This document shows, one piece after another, positions 1-9,718 of a DNA stretch of 64,000 bases; position 1 is the first letter of the stretch, and every line of letters starts with the position of its first letter. The stretch comes from Elusimicrobiota bacterium. Its GTDB lineage: Bacteria > Elusimicrobiota > Elusimicrobia > UBA1565 > UBA9628. The notes below the pieces were generated by a model that worked only from the letters and a program-made list of their open reading frames with translations, was not told the DNA's origin and made no database searches. The stretch lies in contig CP096137.1 of the NCBI GenBank assembly GCA_023213235.1, forward strand, positions 1,065,587-1,129,586. The letters run 5' to 3'. Both the position numbers and the translations under genes were made by a program.

Positions 1-30
1 AATATAGACGGCTCACACAGGAGAACTGAT

Positions 31-966
31 ATGGCTCGAACGAAGGTGACGGTGATCGGCGCCGGAAACGTCGGGGCGACGCTCGTGCAGCGCCTCGCGG
101 AGATGGAGGTCGCCAACGAAGTCGTCGTCGTCGACATTCCGATGACCGAGGGCATGCCCGCCGGCAAGGCGCTCGACCTCATGGAGTCCGGACCCGTGTA
201 CGGCTACGACACGAAGGTCACCGGCACCACCACGTACGAGCCCACGGCCGGGTCCGACATCGTCGTCATCACCGCCGGCATCCCGCGCAAGCCGGGCATG
301 AGCCGCGACGACCTTCTCAACACGAACGCGAAGATCGTGGCCTCCTGCACCGAGCAGGCGGTCAAGTTCTCGCCGAACTGCATCCTGATCATCGTCTCGA
401 ACCCGCTCGACGCGATGTGCCAGGTGGCGCTGAAGACCTCTAAGTTCCCGAAGCACCGCGTCATCGGCATGGCCGGCGTCCTCGACTCGGCGCGCATGCG
501 CTGGTTCATCGCCGAGGCGCTCGACGTCTCGATGGAGAACGTCCACGCGATGGTGCTCGGCGGCCACGGCGACACGATGGTTCCGATGCCCCGGTTCTCG
601 ACGGTCAACGGCATCGCGATCACCGAACTGCTCCCGAAGGAGAAGATCGAGGCGATCAACCAGCGCACGCGCGACGGCGGCGCGGAGATCGTCAAGCTGC
701 TCAAGACCGGCTCGGCGTACTACGCGCCGTCGGCGTCCACGGCCGAGATGGTCGAGGCGATCCTCAAGGACAAGCGCAAGATCCTGCCCTGCGCGGCCCT
801 GCTCGAGGGAGAGTACGGCGTCGACGGCGTCTTCGTCGGCGTGCCCTGCAAGCTCGGCGCCCGCGGCATCGAGTCCATCATCCAGCTGAACCTCACGGTC
901 GAGGAGCGCGCGGCGCTCCTGAAGTCGGCCGGCGCGGTCAAGGAACTGGTCGGGGCGCTCAAGTAA
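31..966 (+). CDS. mdh: Malate dehydrogenase (NAD-dependent)
   Basis: A 311-residue lactate/malate dehydrogenase family enzyme that interconverts malate and oxaloacetate with NAD in the cytoplasm. The N-terminal Rossmann motif GAGNVG is at about residues 10-15. The segment [12 protein letters not shown] near residues 86-97 carries the substrate-binding arginines typical of malate rather than lactate dehydrogenase. The catalytic histidine lies in GGHGDTMVP around residue 175. Length matches the roughly 310-residue bacterial type. An AGGAGA ribosome site at 19-24 supports the ATG at 31. The coaX gene starts 5 bases after the stop, so the two are probably co-transcribed. No frameshift is seen. 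Confidence 0.95.
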   Translation: MARTKVTVIGAGNVGATLVQRLAEMEVANEVVVVDIPMTEGMPAGKALDLMESGPVYGYDTKVTGTTTYEPTAGSDIVVITAGIPRKPGMSRDDLLNTNAKIVASCTEQAVKFSPNCILIIVSNPLDAMCQVALKTSKFPKHRVIGMAGVLDSARMRWFIAEALDVSMENVHAMVLGGHGDTMVPMPRFSTVNGIAITELLPKEKIEAINQRTRDGGAEIVKLLKTGSAYYAPSASTAEMVEAILKDKRKILPCAALLEGEYGVDGVFVGVPCKLGARGIESIIQLNLTVEERAALLKSAGAVKELVGALK

Positions 967-971
967 GACCG

Positions 972-1752
972 ATGTTGCTGGCTCTCGACGCCGGCAACAC
1001 CAATATCACGGTCGGAGTATTCGCCGGGGATCGGCTCGTCCGCCAATGGCGGCTCGAAACCGATCCCCGGCGAACTTCTTCCTGGTACGCGCGGGCGCTG
1101 AAGTGCCCGTTCCGCAAGATATCAGAACGGCCCGACAGGGCCGTCGTCGGCTCGGTCGTGCCGCCGCTCGATCGTACGCTTGCCGAGGCCGTCCTGACGG
1201 CCTTCGGCGTGAAGGCGGAGTTCGTGACGCCGGTCTCGCCGCTGGGGCTCAAGCTGAAGGTGAAGACCCCGTCCCAGGTGGGCGCCGACCGGATCCTCAA
1301 CGCGGTGGGCCTGCGCGAACTGTTCCCGGGCCGGCCGGCGATCGCCATCGACTTCGGAACCGCCACGACCTTCGACTGCGTCGACGCCGGGGGGCTTATA
1401 TAGGAGGGGCGATCCTCCTGGGTCCCAATTCGGCCGCCCGGGCGCTTCACGAGTTCACGGCCAAGCTGCCGCTCGTCCAGGTGCGCAAGCCGCGGACCGT
1501 GATCGGCAAGGACACCGAGCACTGCCTCGAGGCCGGCCTTTACTACGGCTACCTGGGGATGATCCGCGAGGTGCTCGCGCGCACGAAAAAGGAACTCGGA
1601 CCGGGCGCGCGGGTCGCGGCGACGGGGGACTGTCGTCCTTGTTCCTGCGGGACCTTCCGGGCGTGACGGCGGCGCCGGAGCTGACGCTCGACGGTCTTCG
1701 GATTTCGGCCGGGCTTATTTCAGCGGCGCGGCGCGCATCAGCGCGGCGATAG
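972..1752 (+). CDS. coaX: Type III pantothenate kinase (two frameshifts in this assembly)
   Basis: Type III pantothenate kinase, the first step of coenzyme A synthesis, an ASKHA-fold enzyme of about 255 residues. The N-terminal DAGNTN phosphate-binding motif, QVGADR and DFGTATTFD are all present. The reading frame breaks twice. At 1389-1394 a run of six G needs a seventh to continue into [10 protein letters not shown]. At 1624-1628 a run of five G needs a sixth to give [13 protein letters not shown]. The restored protein ends at the TAG at 1750-1752, overlapping the end of the convergent gene at 1715 by 38 bases. Both breaks fit single-base losses in G runs, so I treat the gene as intact in the organism. 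Confidence 0.85.
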
Positions 1753-2140
1753 CGCCGAGCGTTCCCGCGGCGACGCCCGCGAGGCCGAGCAGCTGAAGCT
1801 TGCGCTCCTGCGGGTGCTCGCGCATGCGGCGCACGTGCGCTTCGATGATCAGGAACAGCGGGACGAGGATCATCGCCTTGCGGATCGTCTCGCCGGTCTT
1901 GGCGGTCACGTAGATGACGGCCCAGACGCCGGCGAAGTTGAGCGCGACCGCGCCAAGGAAAACGGCGGCGCACGCGGCGGCGGAGCCGGCGGCGACCTTG
2001 CCGCTGACGGCTTCCTCGAGCTTCTTGTGGACGGCGTGAAGCGCGTAGAAGACCGCGACGGAGACGACGTAGAGGATCATGAGCTGGACGCTGATCGTCC
2101 AGAGGGCCGGCTGCTTCAGCTTCGAGATCAGGTCGTTCAT
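1715..2140 (-). CDS. Hypothetical small integral membrane protein
   Basis: A 141-residue protein with about four hydrophobic segments (roughly residues 15-37, 50-75, 83-100 and 115-135) separated by short charged stretches. The segment HVRRMREHPQERK between the last two helices is strongly basic, suggesting a cytoplasmic loop. I do not recognise a family. It lies on the strand opposite to mdh-coaX and overlaps the restored coaX end. The upstream 165-base gap (2141-2305) separates it from a divergent small gene. Confidence 0.6.
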   Translation of the reverse strand: MNDLISKLKQPALWTISVQLMILYVVSVAVFYALHAVHKKLEEAVSGKVAAGSAAACAAVFLGAVALNFAGVWAVIYVTAKTGETIRKAMILVPLFLIIEAHVRRMREHPQERKLQLLGLAGVAAGTLGAIAALMRAAPLK

Positions 2141-2257
2141 CGGTCTCCGTCCCTGGGCCTATGGGCCCCCTGTCCGGGGACCGAATGCCGCGAATCCGGG
2201 CCAAATGCCGCTTGCCCTGGATGGGACAATGAGATATCATATTCAGGAAGCAACGTC

Positions 2258-2273
2258 TACGTCACACGACGTA
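2258..2273. promoter_or_regulatory. Inverted repeat upstream of the small secreted protein gene
   Basis: TACGTC and GACGTA form a perfect 6-base inverted repeat with a 4-base spacer, and a further GACGTAC follows at 2279-2285. The site lies 33 bases before the start codon at 2306 in the divergent gap. It could be an operator for a dimeric regulator, but there is no other support. Confidence 0.3.
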
Positions 2274-2305
2274 TACATGACGTACACAAGTCGTCGGAGG
2301 AATGG

Positions 2306-2707
2306 ATGCACCGAGTCCGAAACGCCGTCATCATCATCATTCTCTGCATCATCGGGGCGTACACCGTGAAGCAGGCGCCCCAGTTGGCGTTGAACATGAA
2401 CGACTCGCAGCTCAACGACGCCGTCGCCGGCGGTCCCTCCCGCGGCCGCCGCTCCGGCCCGAAGCTGACGCTCGCCAGCGGCACCGGCGACGAGATGCGC
2501 GACGCGGTCGCCGGACACGCGGTCGGCACTCCGAACAACGGCAACACGCTCGGCGACGTCGCCCCGCCTCCCCGCGGCATGGGCCAGGGCGGCTTCGGCC
2601 CCCAGGCGAACAACCCGAGCCAGAATTTCAACCCGCCTCCGGAGAACCTGTCTCCTTCGACGCCCGAGGAGACGAACAACGAGTGCAGCGACTGCCAGTA
2701 CCGCTGA
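2306..2707 (+). CDS. Small membrane-anchored, Pro/Asn/Gly-rich periplasmic protein
   Basis: A 133-residue protein starting at the second of two nearby ATGs. The GGAGG at 2296-2300 is 5 bases before 2306 and only 1 base before 2302, which decides the start. Residues about 6-20 form an uncleaved hydrophobic anchor (AVIIIILCIIGAYTV). The rest is low-complexity, rich in Gly, Asn, Pro and Ser, and ends in NECSDCQYR with one CxxC pair. A strong terminator follows 22 bases after the stop, so this is a short transcription unit. No family is recognised. Confidence 0.6.
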   Translation: MHRVRNAVIIIILCIIGAYTVKQAPQLALNMNDSQLNDAVAGGPSRGRRSGPKLTLASGTGDEMRDAVAGHAVGTPNNGNTLGDVAPPPRGMGQGGFGPQANNPSQNFNPPPENLSPSTPEETNNECSDCQYR

Positions 2708-2728
2708 TGTAGCGCCCGTTCGGAGCAG

Positions 2729-2763
2729 AAGCCCAGTCCCGCATACCGGGACTGGGCTTTCTG
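2729..2763 (+). terminator. Rho-independent terminator
   Basis: A perfect 13-base stem (AAGCCCAGTCCCG at 2729-2741 pairing with 2747-2759) with a 5-base loop, followed by a T-rich tail. It separates the small protein gene from the polysaccharide locus. Confidence 0.85.
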
Positions 2764-2810
2764 TCTGAACGGAGAACCCCGAAGACCAAGACGCGAAGGA
2801 AACCCCTCAC

Positions 2811-4079
2811 ATGCGCCTGAAGATACGCGCCGTCGCCGTGCTCGCCGTCGTTTCCCTCCTCGCCCAGTCCGCCCAGGCCGTCAACATGAACTGGCTGACT
2901 CAGTACAAGAAGCCGAACATCCACTGGGGCCAGCTGGCGATCCATCCTTACTACCAGCTCACCGAGATGTACCAGAGCAACATCTACCTCGTGCCCCGCG
3001 ACACCCCGACCCGCACGGTCGGCGGCGGCGTGCGCGGCTCCTGGATCACGAAGAACGAGCTCGCGGTCGAGACGATCCTGCCCTGGCGCAACCTGCACGA
3101 GCTGAAGGCCGGCTACGGCGCCGAGGCGCACAGCTACACGACGCAGCCCGACCTCAACGACACGATCAACCAGCGCGCGCATCTCGACTACGCGTACAAG
3201 GGCGCCTACGGCCTGACGTTCCGGGCCGGCGACCAGTACATCCACACGCGCGACCAGGCCTTCTCCCAGCTCGTCGACCGCGACCGCCGCTGGGCGAACA
3301 CGGTCTACACGTCGCTCGACTACGACCCCGAGGGCGGCCGCATGGCCGGCGGCGTCGACGCGAGCCACATGGTCAACAAGTACCTCGGCGCCGCGCGCGG
3401 CCGTGAGCTCAACCGCTACGAGCAGCGTGCCGGCTTCAACGTCGGCTACAAGATCCAGCCCAAGACGAAGCTGTACGCCTCCTACCACCGCGGGATCATC
3501 CACTACACGGTCGGCCGCCAGTTGCCCGACCAGGACAAGAACAGCAAGTCCCACGACCTCGGCTTCGGCGTGAACGGCCAGCTCACCCCGAAGATGACGG
3601 GCCAGGTCGAAGGCGGCATGACCTACCGCGAATACGACGAGGCCCCGATCGGCGGCGCCACGCGCGTCACGCGCAACTTCACGGTCGCCACGGGCGTGAC
3701 GTACCGGCCGAGCAACATGACCGACATCGTCCTCAACGCCACGCGCCGCCTCGAGGAGTCGATCAACGCGAGCAGCCGCTTCTACATCAGCAACACGGTC
3801 TCGCTCGACGTCAAGCACAAGTTCCCGTACAAGTTCTCCGCGGGTCTCAACGGCGCCTTCGGCCTCGACAAGTACCCCGACTCCCAGACGGTGCTCGGCG
3901 GCGCGACGGGCACCCGCCGCGACGACATCTACCAGGGCGGGGCGTGGGTCGAGTACGACATCCAGCAGTGGCTCTCCACGGGAGTGTCCTACGTCTTCAG
4001 AGAGCGCAACTCGACGTTCTCCGGCGAGTTCAACTACCAGGACATGCAGACGGCCTGGAACCTGGCGGTCAAGTTCTAA
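2811..4079 (+). CDS. Outer-membrane beta-barrel protein of the exopolysaccharide locus
   Basis: A 422-residue protein with a cleavable signal peptide (cleavage likely after AQA, residues 22-24). The body consists of alternating amphipathic strands rich in aromatic residues and ends in a terminal phenylalanine (NLAVKF), the hallmark of BamA-assembled barrels. The pattern resembles the putative beta-barrel porin 2 family that often sits next to Wza/Wzc genes. It probably works in the outer membrane in polymer export or anchoring. A GAAGG site precedes the ATG. It ends 21 bases before the export lipoprotein gene but is followed by a separate -10-like element, so it may be its own unit. Confidence 0.75.
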   Translation: MRLKIRAVAVLAVVSLLAQSAQAVNMNWLTQYKKPNIHWGQLAIHPYYQLTEMYQSNIYLVPRDTPTRTVGGGVRGSWITKNELAVETILPWRNLHELKAGYGAEAHSYTTQPDLNDTINQRAHLDYAYKGAYGLTFRAGDQYIHTRDQAFSQLVDRDRRWANTVYTSLDYDPEGGRMAGGVDASHMVNKYLGAARGRELNRYEQRAGFNVGYKIQPKTKLYASYHRGIIHYTVGRQLPDQDKNSKSHDLGFGVNGQLTPKMTGQVEGGMTYREYDEAPIGGATRVTRNFTVATGVTYRPSNMTDIVLNATRRLEESINASSRFYISNTVSLDVKHKFPYKFSAGLNGAFGLDKYPDSQTVLGGATGTRRDDIYQGGAWVEYDIQQWLSTGVSYVFRERNSTFSGEFNYQDMQTAWNLAVKF

Positions 4080-4085
4080 GCGCTG

Positions 4086-4091
4086 TATAAT
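4086..4091 (+). promoter_or_regulatory. -10 element (TATAAT) for the exopolysaccharide operon
   Basis: A consensus TATAAT ends 9 bases before the ATG at 4101, so transcription would start within a few bases of the start codon. No good -35 hexamer is visible. This may drive the operon running to 20208. Confidence 0.55.
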
Positions 4092-4100
4092 AGCCCCGGA

Positions 4101-4820
4101 ATGAGACGACTCCTCCGGTCGGCCGCCGCCGCGCTCTGTCTGGCCGTCGCCGCGTGCGGCGGCTTCCGCGTGAGCGAGGGTGCCGCTCCGGAGCCGGCGG
4201 GCGCCGCGGCCGGAGCCCAGGTGGGCGCGCCGGACCTCACCCCTGAGCAGCGCCAGGCGGCCTCCGAAAAGGAATCGGAGGCGATCGCCGCGGCCCTGCA
4301 GCAGGTCGTCAAGTCCAAGTCCGACTACCGGATTTCCGCGGCCGACCTGATCAGCGTCACGGTCTACCAGGATGCCGAGATGAGCCGCAAGGTGCGCGTC
4401 AACGCCAACGGCACCGTCTCGCTGCCCCTCGTCGGAGAGGTCAAGGTCGGCGGAATGACGCTCATCGACGCCCAGGCGGCCATCGAGACGCGTCTCGGGA
4501 AGTACCTCGTGCGCCCTCAGGTGTCGCTGTTCATCGAGGACTACGGCAACAAGACCATCTTCGTCATGGGCGAGGTCGCCAAGCCCGGCTCCTACCCCGT
4601 CCCGACCGAGTCCCGCATGACCGTGCTCGAGGCCATCAGCACGGCGGGCGGATTCACGCCGATCGCGGCGCAGGACCGGGCGCGCGTGCTGCGCAACGTC
4701 AACGGCCAGAGCGTCACCTACACGATCAACACGAGGGCGATCACGCAGGAAGGGCAGAAGGAGAAGGACATGATCCTGGAACCCAACGATATCGTCTACG
4801 TCCCGCAGAGCTTCTTCTAG
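4101..4820 (+). CDS. Polysaccharide export lipoprotein, Wza-like
   Basis: A 239-residue polysaccharide export protein expected to form the outer-membrane export ring. The lipobox AVAAC gives a lipidated cysteine at about residue 19. The poly-export domain starts at about residue 74 (DYRISAADLISVTVY) and includes NGTVSLPLVGEVKVGG. One SLBB domain follows (VMGEVAKPGSYPV through the end). At 239 residues it is shorter than E. coli Wza and resembles the single-SLBB form common with fused Wzz-kinases. The gene lies 2 bases upstream of the co-polymerase/kinase gene. Confidence 0.9.
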   Translation: MRRLLRSAAAALCLAVAACGGFRVSEGAAPEPAGAAAGAQVGAPDLTPEQRQAASEKESEAIAAALQQVVKSKSDYRISAADLISVTVYQDAEMSRKVRVNANGTVSLPLVGEVKVGGMTLIDAQAAIETRLGKYLVRPQVSLFIEDYGNKTIFVMGEVAKPGSYPVPTESRMTVLEAISTAGGFTPIAAQDRARVLRNVNGQSVTYTINTRAITQEGQKEKDMILEPNDIVYVPQSFF

Positions 4821-4822
4821 GC

Positions 4823-6538
4823 ATGGCCGAAAACGACCAGGAAGTCGATTTCGACCTCTCCCACTACGTTTCGATACTTTCGCGCCGCCGCTGGATCGTC
4901 GTCGCGATCGCCGCCGCCGTGTTTTCCGGCGCCTTGTGGTACGCGTTGTATTGGCCGCCCGTGTACCGCGCGACGACCGTGCTCAATATCGAACGAGAGG
5001 CGGGCGGCGGGGCGCCGGGTCAGGGCCTCGTCGAGGTCCAGGACGAGGACTACTTCGGGACCCAGTTCAAGCTGATCACCAGTCAGACCGCGCTGCGCCG
5101 CGTCTTCCAGGACCTCAACCTCTCCGCGGCCAAGGACCTCAACAATCTGGGGTCGCTCGCGAAGGCGATCAGCGTCGTGCAGGTCCCGCGCACGCGCCTG
5201 TGCCGCGTCAACGTCGACAGCACCGATCCCCAGCTCGCGATGAAGGTGTCGGCTGCGCTCTCGAACCACTTCGTCGAGCAGAACCTCAACAGCAAGCTGT
5301 TCATGTCGAAGGACGTCCTCGACGCGCTGCAGCAGCGCACTCGCGGCATGGACGCCGACAAGATCAACCAGTCCCTTCCCTCGGTCGTCAACAACAAGCT
5401 GATCCAGGACATCAAGGCTCAGATCTTCGAGGGCGAAGCGCACCTGGCCGACCTGCGCATGAAGTACACCGACAGCCATCCGGCGATCATCTCGCTGAAG
5501 TCGCGCCTGGCGTCCATGCACAAGGTCCTCAACAACGAGGTCGACAACATCGTCTCGAGCCTCAAGACCGAGCTTTCCGGCCAGCTGCGCGCCAACAACG
5601 TGCGCATCATCGACCTGCCCCAACTTCCCGACAATCCGATCCGCCCCCGCAAGGCGATGGCGCTGGCCTTCGGTCTGTTCGGCGGGCTCACGCTCGGCGC
5701 GCTGGCCGCCCTGCTCATCGAGATGCTCGACCAGACCGTCCGCACGCAGGACGACATCGAGCGGCGGCTGAAGATCCCGTTCCTCGGCCTCATCCCGTTC
5801 GCGCGCCAGAAGAAGGGGGACGCGATCTACGGTCCGCTGCTGTCGAACGAAGTCTCCCTGCTCAGCGAGTCCTTCCGCAACCTCCGAACGATGGTCGGCT
5901 TCGCCGAGGCCGTGGCCGGCGAGCCCGTCATTCTGATGACGAGTTCGGTGCAGGAGGAGGGGAAGAGCTTCGTCGCGAGCAACCTCGCCGTCGTGATGGC
6001 CCAGCTCGGACAGAAGGTCCTCGTCGTCGACGGCGACCTGCGCCGGCCGCGCCAGCACGGCAACCTGCGGGCGTCGAGCGAGACGGGCCTGACGGACTTC
6101 CTGTCGGGCGCCGTGACCGACCCCGAGTCGCTCGTGCAGAAGACCGAGATCAAGAACCTCGACATCATCACCTGCGGCTCCCGCCCGCCCAACCCGGCCG
6201 AACTGCTCAACACCGACCAGCTCGCCCAGTTCGTGGCGTGGGCGCGCGGCCGCTACGCGCGGGTCATCGTCGACTGCCCTCCCGTGTTCCCGATCAGCGA
6301 CATCCTCCTGTGGGGCCGGCACGTCAAGCCGGCGATCTTCGTGACGCGCTTCGGCCGCACGCGGGTGCCTCTGATCATGACCGCGTGCGCGCGCCTGCGC
6401 GGCAGCGGCATCAAGATCCTGGGCGGCGTGGTCAACGGCGCGCGGCTCGGGACGATGACCTACGCCGACGGCCGGTACTACGAGCAGTACTACCGGGATT
6501 ACGTCGACGCGGAGAAAGGAAAAGAGCGCCGTTCATGA
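4823..6538 (+). CDS. Wzz/BY-kinase: polysaccharide co-polymerase with tyrosine autokinase domain
   Basis: A 571-residue inner-membrane protein. An N-terminal Wzz segment has a first membrane helix at about residues 31-50, a periplasmic part, and a second helix at about 275-300. The cytoplasmic tyrosine kinase domain follows. Its Walker A region reads SSVQEEGKSF, with Glu where BY-kinases usually have Gly before GKS. Walker A' is LVVDGDLRRP and Walker B is VIVDCPP. The C-terminus has a tyrosine cluster (YADGRYYEQYYRDY), the expected autophosphorylation tail. Together with the Wza-like protein it should control chain length and export. The next gene's ATG overlaps this stop. Confidence 0.9.
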   Translation: MAENDQEVDFDLSHYVSILSRRRWIVVAIAAAVFSGALWYALYWPPVYRATTVLNIEREAGGGAPGQGLVEVQDEDYFGTQFKLITSQTALRRVFQDLNLSAAKDLNNLGSLAKAISVVQVPRTRLCRVNVDSTDPQLAMKVSAALSNHFVEQNLNSKLFMSKDVLDALQQRTRGMDADKINQSLPSVVNNKLIQDIKAQIFEGEAHLADLRMKYTDSHPAIISLKSRLASMHKVLNNEVDNIVSSLKTELSGQLRANNVRIIDLPQLPDNPIRPRKAMALAFGLFGGLTLGALAALLIEMLDQTVRTQDDIERRLKIPFLGLIPFARQKKGDAIYGPLLSNEVSLLSESFRNLRTMVGFAEAVAGEPVILMTSSVQEEGKSFVASNLAVVMAQLGQKVLVVDGDLRRPRQHGNLRASSETGLTDFLSGAVTDPESLVQKTEIKNLDIITCGSRPPNPAELLNTDQLAQFVAWARGRYARVIVDCPPVFPISDILLWGRHVKPAIFVTRFGRTRVPLIMTACARLRGSGIKILGGVVNGARLGTMTYADGRYYEQYYRDYVDAEKGKERRS

Positions 6539-8206
6539 CGGCGCGCGTCCCCTCCGCCGTCCTGGAGGGCCTGCTCTACGCGCTGACCGCGTTCGCCCCG
6601 CTCGCGTTCGGCTGCGTCGAGCCGTGGTCCCGGGCGGTCCTCGAGATCGCGGCTTTCGCGCTGGCTCTCGGCTGCTTCCTGCGCGGGCCGCGTCCCGTCC
6701 CGCCGGCGGCGTCGTGGTTCTGGCTCGTGCCCGCGGGCTTCGCCCTGCTCGGCGCGCTTCAGACCCTCTCGCCGGCCGCCGCCGACATGCCGCGTCCCGC
6801 CGGCCCCTTCACGGCGGCCGCCGCCGCCACGCGGGCCGCGACCTTGCTCTGGGCCGCGTACGCGGCCCTGCTGTGGAGCGTGCCGCAGGTGCTCACGAGC
6901 CACCGGGCGGCCCGGCGCTACGCCTTTTGCTGCTCGGGCTCGGCGCCGCCATCGCCGCGCAGGGCGTGCTGCAGTCGGTCACGGGCGCGGGGGGCGGCTG
7001 TACTGGGTGCGCGAGACGGAGCTGACGGGCACCTTCGCCTCGTACTACAACAAGGACCACGCCGCCAACTTCCTGCTCATGACGCTGGGGATGGGGCTCG
7101 GCGTCCTCGTATCGCGGCGGCGCCGGCGGCCGGCCGTCGACGGCCCGGCGGCCGAGGACCGGCTCGAGAGCGCCCGGCTCGCGGCGCTCGCCGCGGTCGT
7201 GCTCGCCGGCGTGTTCGCGACGGGCTCGCGCGGGGCCCTGCTCGCGATGCCGCTGTCGGCTTCGTTCGTCGGCTTCCTGGGCGCGGGCTTCGCCTCGGAC
7301 GCGCGGACGCGACGCCTGCGCGCCGCCGGATTCCTCGGGGCCGCGGCGCTCGCGGTGTTCTTCTGCTACCGCGTCGTCGTCGCGGGAGCCGAGGCGGGCG
7401 CGATGACCGACCGCTCGATCACGATGCGCTTCTTCATGTACGGGGACGCCTGGACCTGGCTCAAGGACGCGCCCCTGTTCGGCACCGGCCTCGGGAGCTT
7501 CGAGACCGTGTACCCGGCGTACCAGGACCGCAGCCTCGGCGGGCTCGCGCAGCACGCGCACAGCGACTGGCTCGAGCTCGCGCTCGAGACGGGCGTCCCC
7601 GGCCTGCTCGCCGCGCTGGCGGCCGCGGCGACCCTGGGTGCCATCTCCGCGCGCGCGTGGCTGTCTGCGGGGTCTCGCGAGATGCGGGCGCTCATCGGCG
7701 GAGCCATCGGCGCCGCGGCCGCCTTCGCCGTCCACGCGCTGTTCGACTTCCCGTTCCAGATCCCCGGCAACGCCGCCGTGTTCATGGGCATCGTCGGCTT
7801 CCTGCTCTCCGCGCCGCTGTGGAAGGACAAGGCCGCGCCTGAGGCGCGGCCGTCTCCGCCGCCGGCCTGGTCCGCGGCCGCCGCGGCGGCCTGCGCGATC
7901 CTCCTTTCGATCGGGGCCGCGCGCCCGGGGCCGGAGCTCGACGGCAAGCGCCTGCGCCGCCTGGGCCTCGCCGCCTTCGAGTCGGCGTCCGGCGCGGGTC
8001 CCGCCGGCGCCCCGGCGCTGCGCGCCGCCCTCACGCTCTCGCTCGACGCCGCCGCTCTGCGCCCTCACGACTACGTTGCGCTCGCCCAGGCGGGCCGGGT
8101 GCTCGCGCGCCTCGGCCGGCCCGGCGACGCGGCCGACTTCTACGAGAGGTCGCGCTCCGTGCGGTTTACGCCGGTCGTCGTGGGAGAGGGGAGGGAGCGC
8201 CGGTGA
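6535..8206 (+). CDS. O-antigen ligase/polymerase-like membrane protein (two frameshifts)
   Basis: A large polytopic inner-membrane protein of the Wzy/WaaL type. The conserved motif region LFGTGLGSFETVYPAY...HAHSDWLELALETG is near 7480-7590 and is typical of the O-antigen ligase domain. At least ten hydrophobic segments are visible, and the C-terminal part after about 7900 is a soluble tail resembling a TPR-type extension. The frame breaks near 6922-6924 (one C missing) and at 6989-6994 (six G, seven needed); fixing both gives one continuous protein of about 556 residues. ATG overlaps the kinase stop and the stop overlaps the next GTG. Confidence 0.75.
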
Positions 8207-9082
8207 GCGTGAGGCTTCCCTCGCCGCTGGTCGCGCTCGCCTGGTGCGTCTTCCTGCTGCCCGACCGCCTCGCGGGGGCGGCTCGACCTGCCGCTGGCGG
8301 TCCTCGCCGCGGCCGCCGGGGCGGCGAGCCTCTGGACCTTGCCCGCCCCGTGGGAGACGCGCGCGCCGGCGTTCCGCGCCGCAGCACTGGCCGGCGCCCT
8401 GCAGGTCGCCTGGCTCATCTCCTACCTCTTCGCGCTGGCCTTCAAGGGCGCGCAGACCGGTCCGCTCGACTGGCTCGACCTCCCGCGGTGGACCTTGCTC
8501 GGCGTCTTCGCCGTCCACCTGATACGGCACCACGGGCCCGCGGTGCGCGAGGCCGTGGAGTCGGCGATGGCCGCCGCGGCGTACGCTTCGTGGCTCGTCT
8601 TCGACTCGCCGCGGGAGCGATTCGCCGCCGCGGCGCTGACGCTCTGCTACCTGCTCCTCTTCTCGCGTTCGCGCCTGCGCCTGATGCACGCCGGGGCGGC
8701 CCTGGCGGCGCTCTCGACCGCGTGGGCCCGGCTCGGAGTCTCGCCCGCTCCCGACGTGCTGCGCCTCATCGGCGCTTCGCCCGTCTTGGGCTGGGGGCCG
8801 GCGCGCTATGAGGTCGTTTCGGCGACGAGCCCCCAGTATCTGCACTGGCTGGCGCGCGGCGGCGCCCTCGGGGCCTGCCTGCTCGCGGCCGCGGCCGTCT
8901 TCGTCGTCCGCGCCCTCATGCGCTCCGAGGACGACCTGCGGCGACGCGCGGCCGTCGGCGCGTTCCTCGCCTGCGCGGCGCTGCTGCTGCTGACGGGCCC
9001 GCTTCTCGACGGCTACCGCTTCTTCCTCCTGCTCGCCTTCATGCTCGCCGCGGTGCACGAGCCGCGCGGGGAGGCGACGTGA
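8203..9082 (+). CDS. Polytopic membrane protein, possible second polymerase-like protein (one frameshift)
   Basis: About 293 residues with seven or more hydrophobic segments. The start is GTG at 8203, overlapping the previous stop. The frame changes around the G run at 8274-8278; the shift needs two extra bases or one fewer. After it the text reads RLDLPLAVLAAAAGAASLW and runs to the stop at 9082. The segment LGWGPARYEVVSATSPQYLHWLARGG resembles the Gly-rich/His motif region of O-antigen ligase proteins, but the match is weak. It may be a partner or divergent paralogue of the preceding gene. No firm family. Confidence 0.55.
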
Positions 9083-9718
9083 GGCGCGCGCTGTTGGCGC
9101 TGGCGGCGGCGGCCGCCGCGTGCGCGGACGGGCCCGCGGCGCCGTTCCCCGTGGGTATCCTCGGGCCGTCGTCGCCGCGCGTCGCGGCGGAGGCGCGCAG
9201 GCTCGGCTTCGACGTCGCCGACGCCCTTCCCGCGGGCGCCGCGTCGGCCTCCGCGGCCTCGCCGGCCGCGCGCGGAGGGGAGATGGCGGCGGATTGGGCC
9301 GTCCTGCGCCTGGCGGCGGCGCGCGCCGCGGCGGAGGGTTCGCGCGGCTTCTTCGTGCGCCTCCCGGCCCCGCCCGCCGGGGGCGACCTGCTCGACTTGC
9401 CGGAAGAATGGCAGGCGCCGGCCCGCGCGCTGCGCGAGTTGAAGGCGATGCGGTCCGTGCTCGAGCGCGGCGCCGCCGCGGACGTCCCGTTTACGGCGCC
9501 CGCGGGCGTGCGCGCGCGCGTGGCGCCTGAGGGGCAGGACGTACGTCGTGCTCGTCAACGACTCCTCCGCCGAGGCCGCGCTCGACGGCCGGGACCTCGC
9601 GGGCTTTCGCGCCCTCTTCGAGGCCCGCGCGGACGCGCGGGAGGCGCTGGCGCCCTGCGAGGGGCGGTTCTGCCTCCCCGCCGGCCGGGCTCTGTGGCTC
9701 GAGGGCCGCCCGCGATGA
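9079..9718 (+). CDS. Hypothetical lipoprotein of the exopolysaccharide operon (one frameshift)
   Basis: About 213 residues, beginning with a short hydrophobic signal ending in AAAAAC, a likely lipobox. The body is Ala/Arg-rich with no recognised domain. The frame shifts next to the G run at 9531-9534, after which it reads RTYVVLVNDSSAEAALDGRDL and ends at 9718. The ending resembles a small beta-sandwich such as those at the C-terminus of glycan-active proteins, but this is only a suggestion. ATGA overlaps link it to both neighbours. Confidence 0.5.

Noticed and set aside
4817..6322. Long antisense open frames, for example opposite the kinase gene
   Set aside because: High GC makes stop codons rare on the opposite strand. 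Their Arg/Ala/Asp-rich translations match no protein pattern.
4936..7842. A 968-codon Arg/Pro-rich open frame
   Set aside because: It is an out-of-frame shadow of the kinase gene in high-GC DNA that merges with the next gene.
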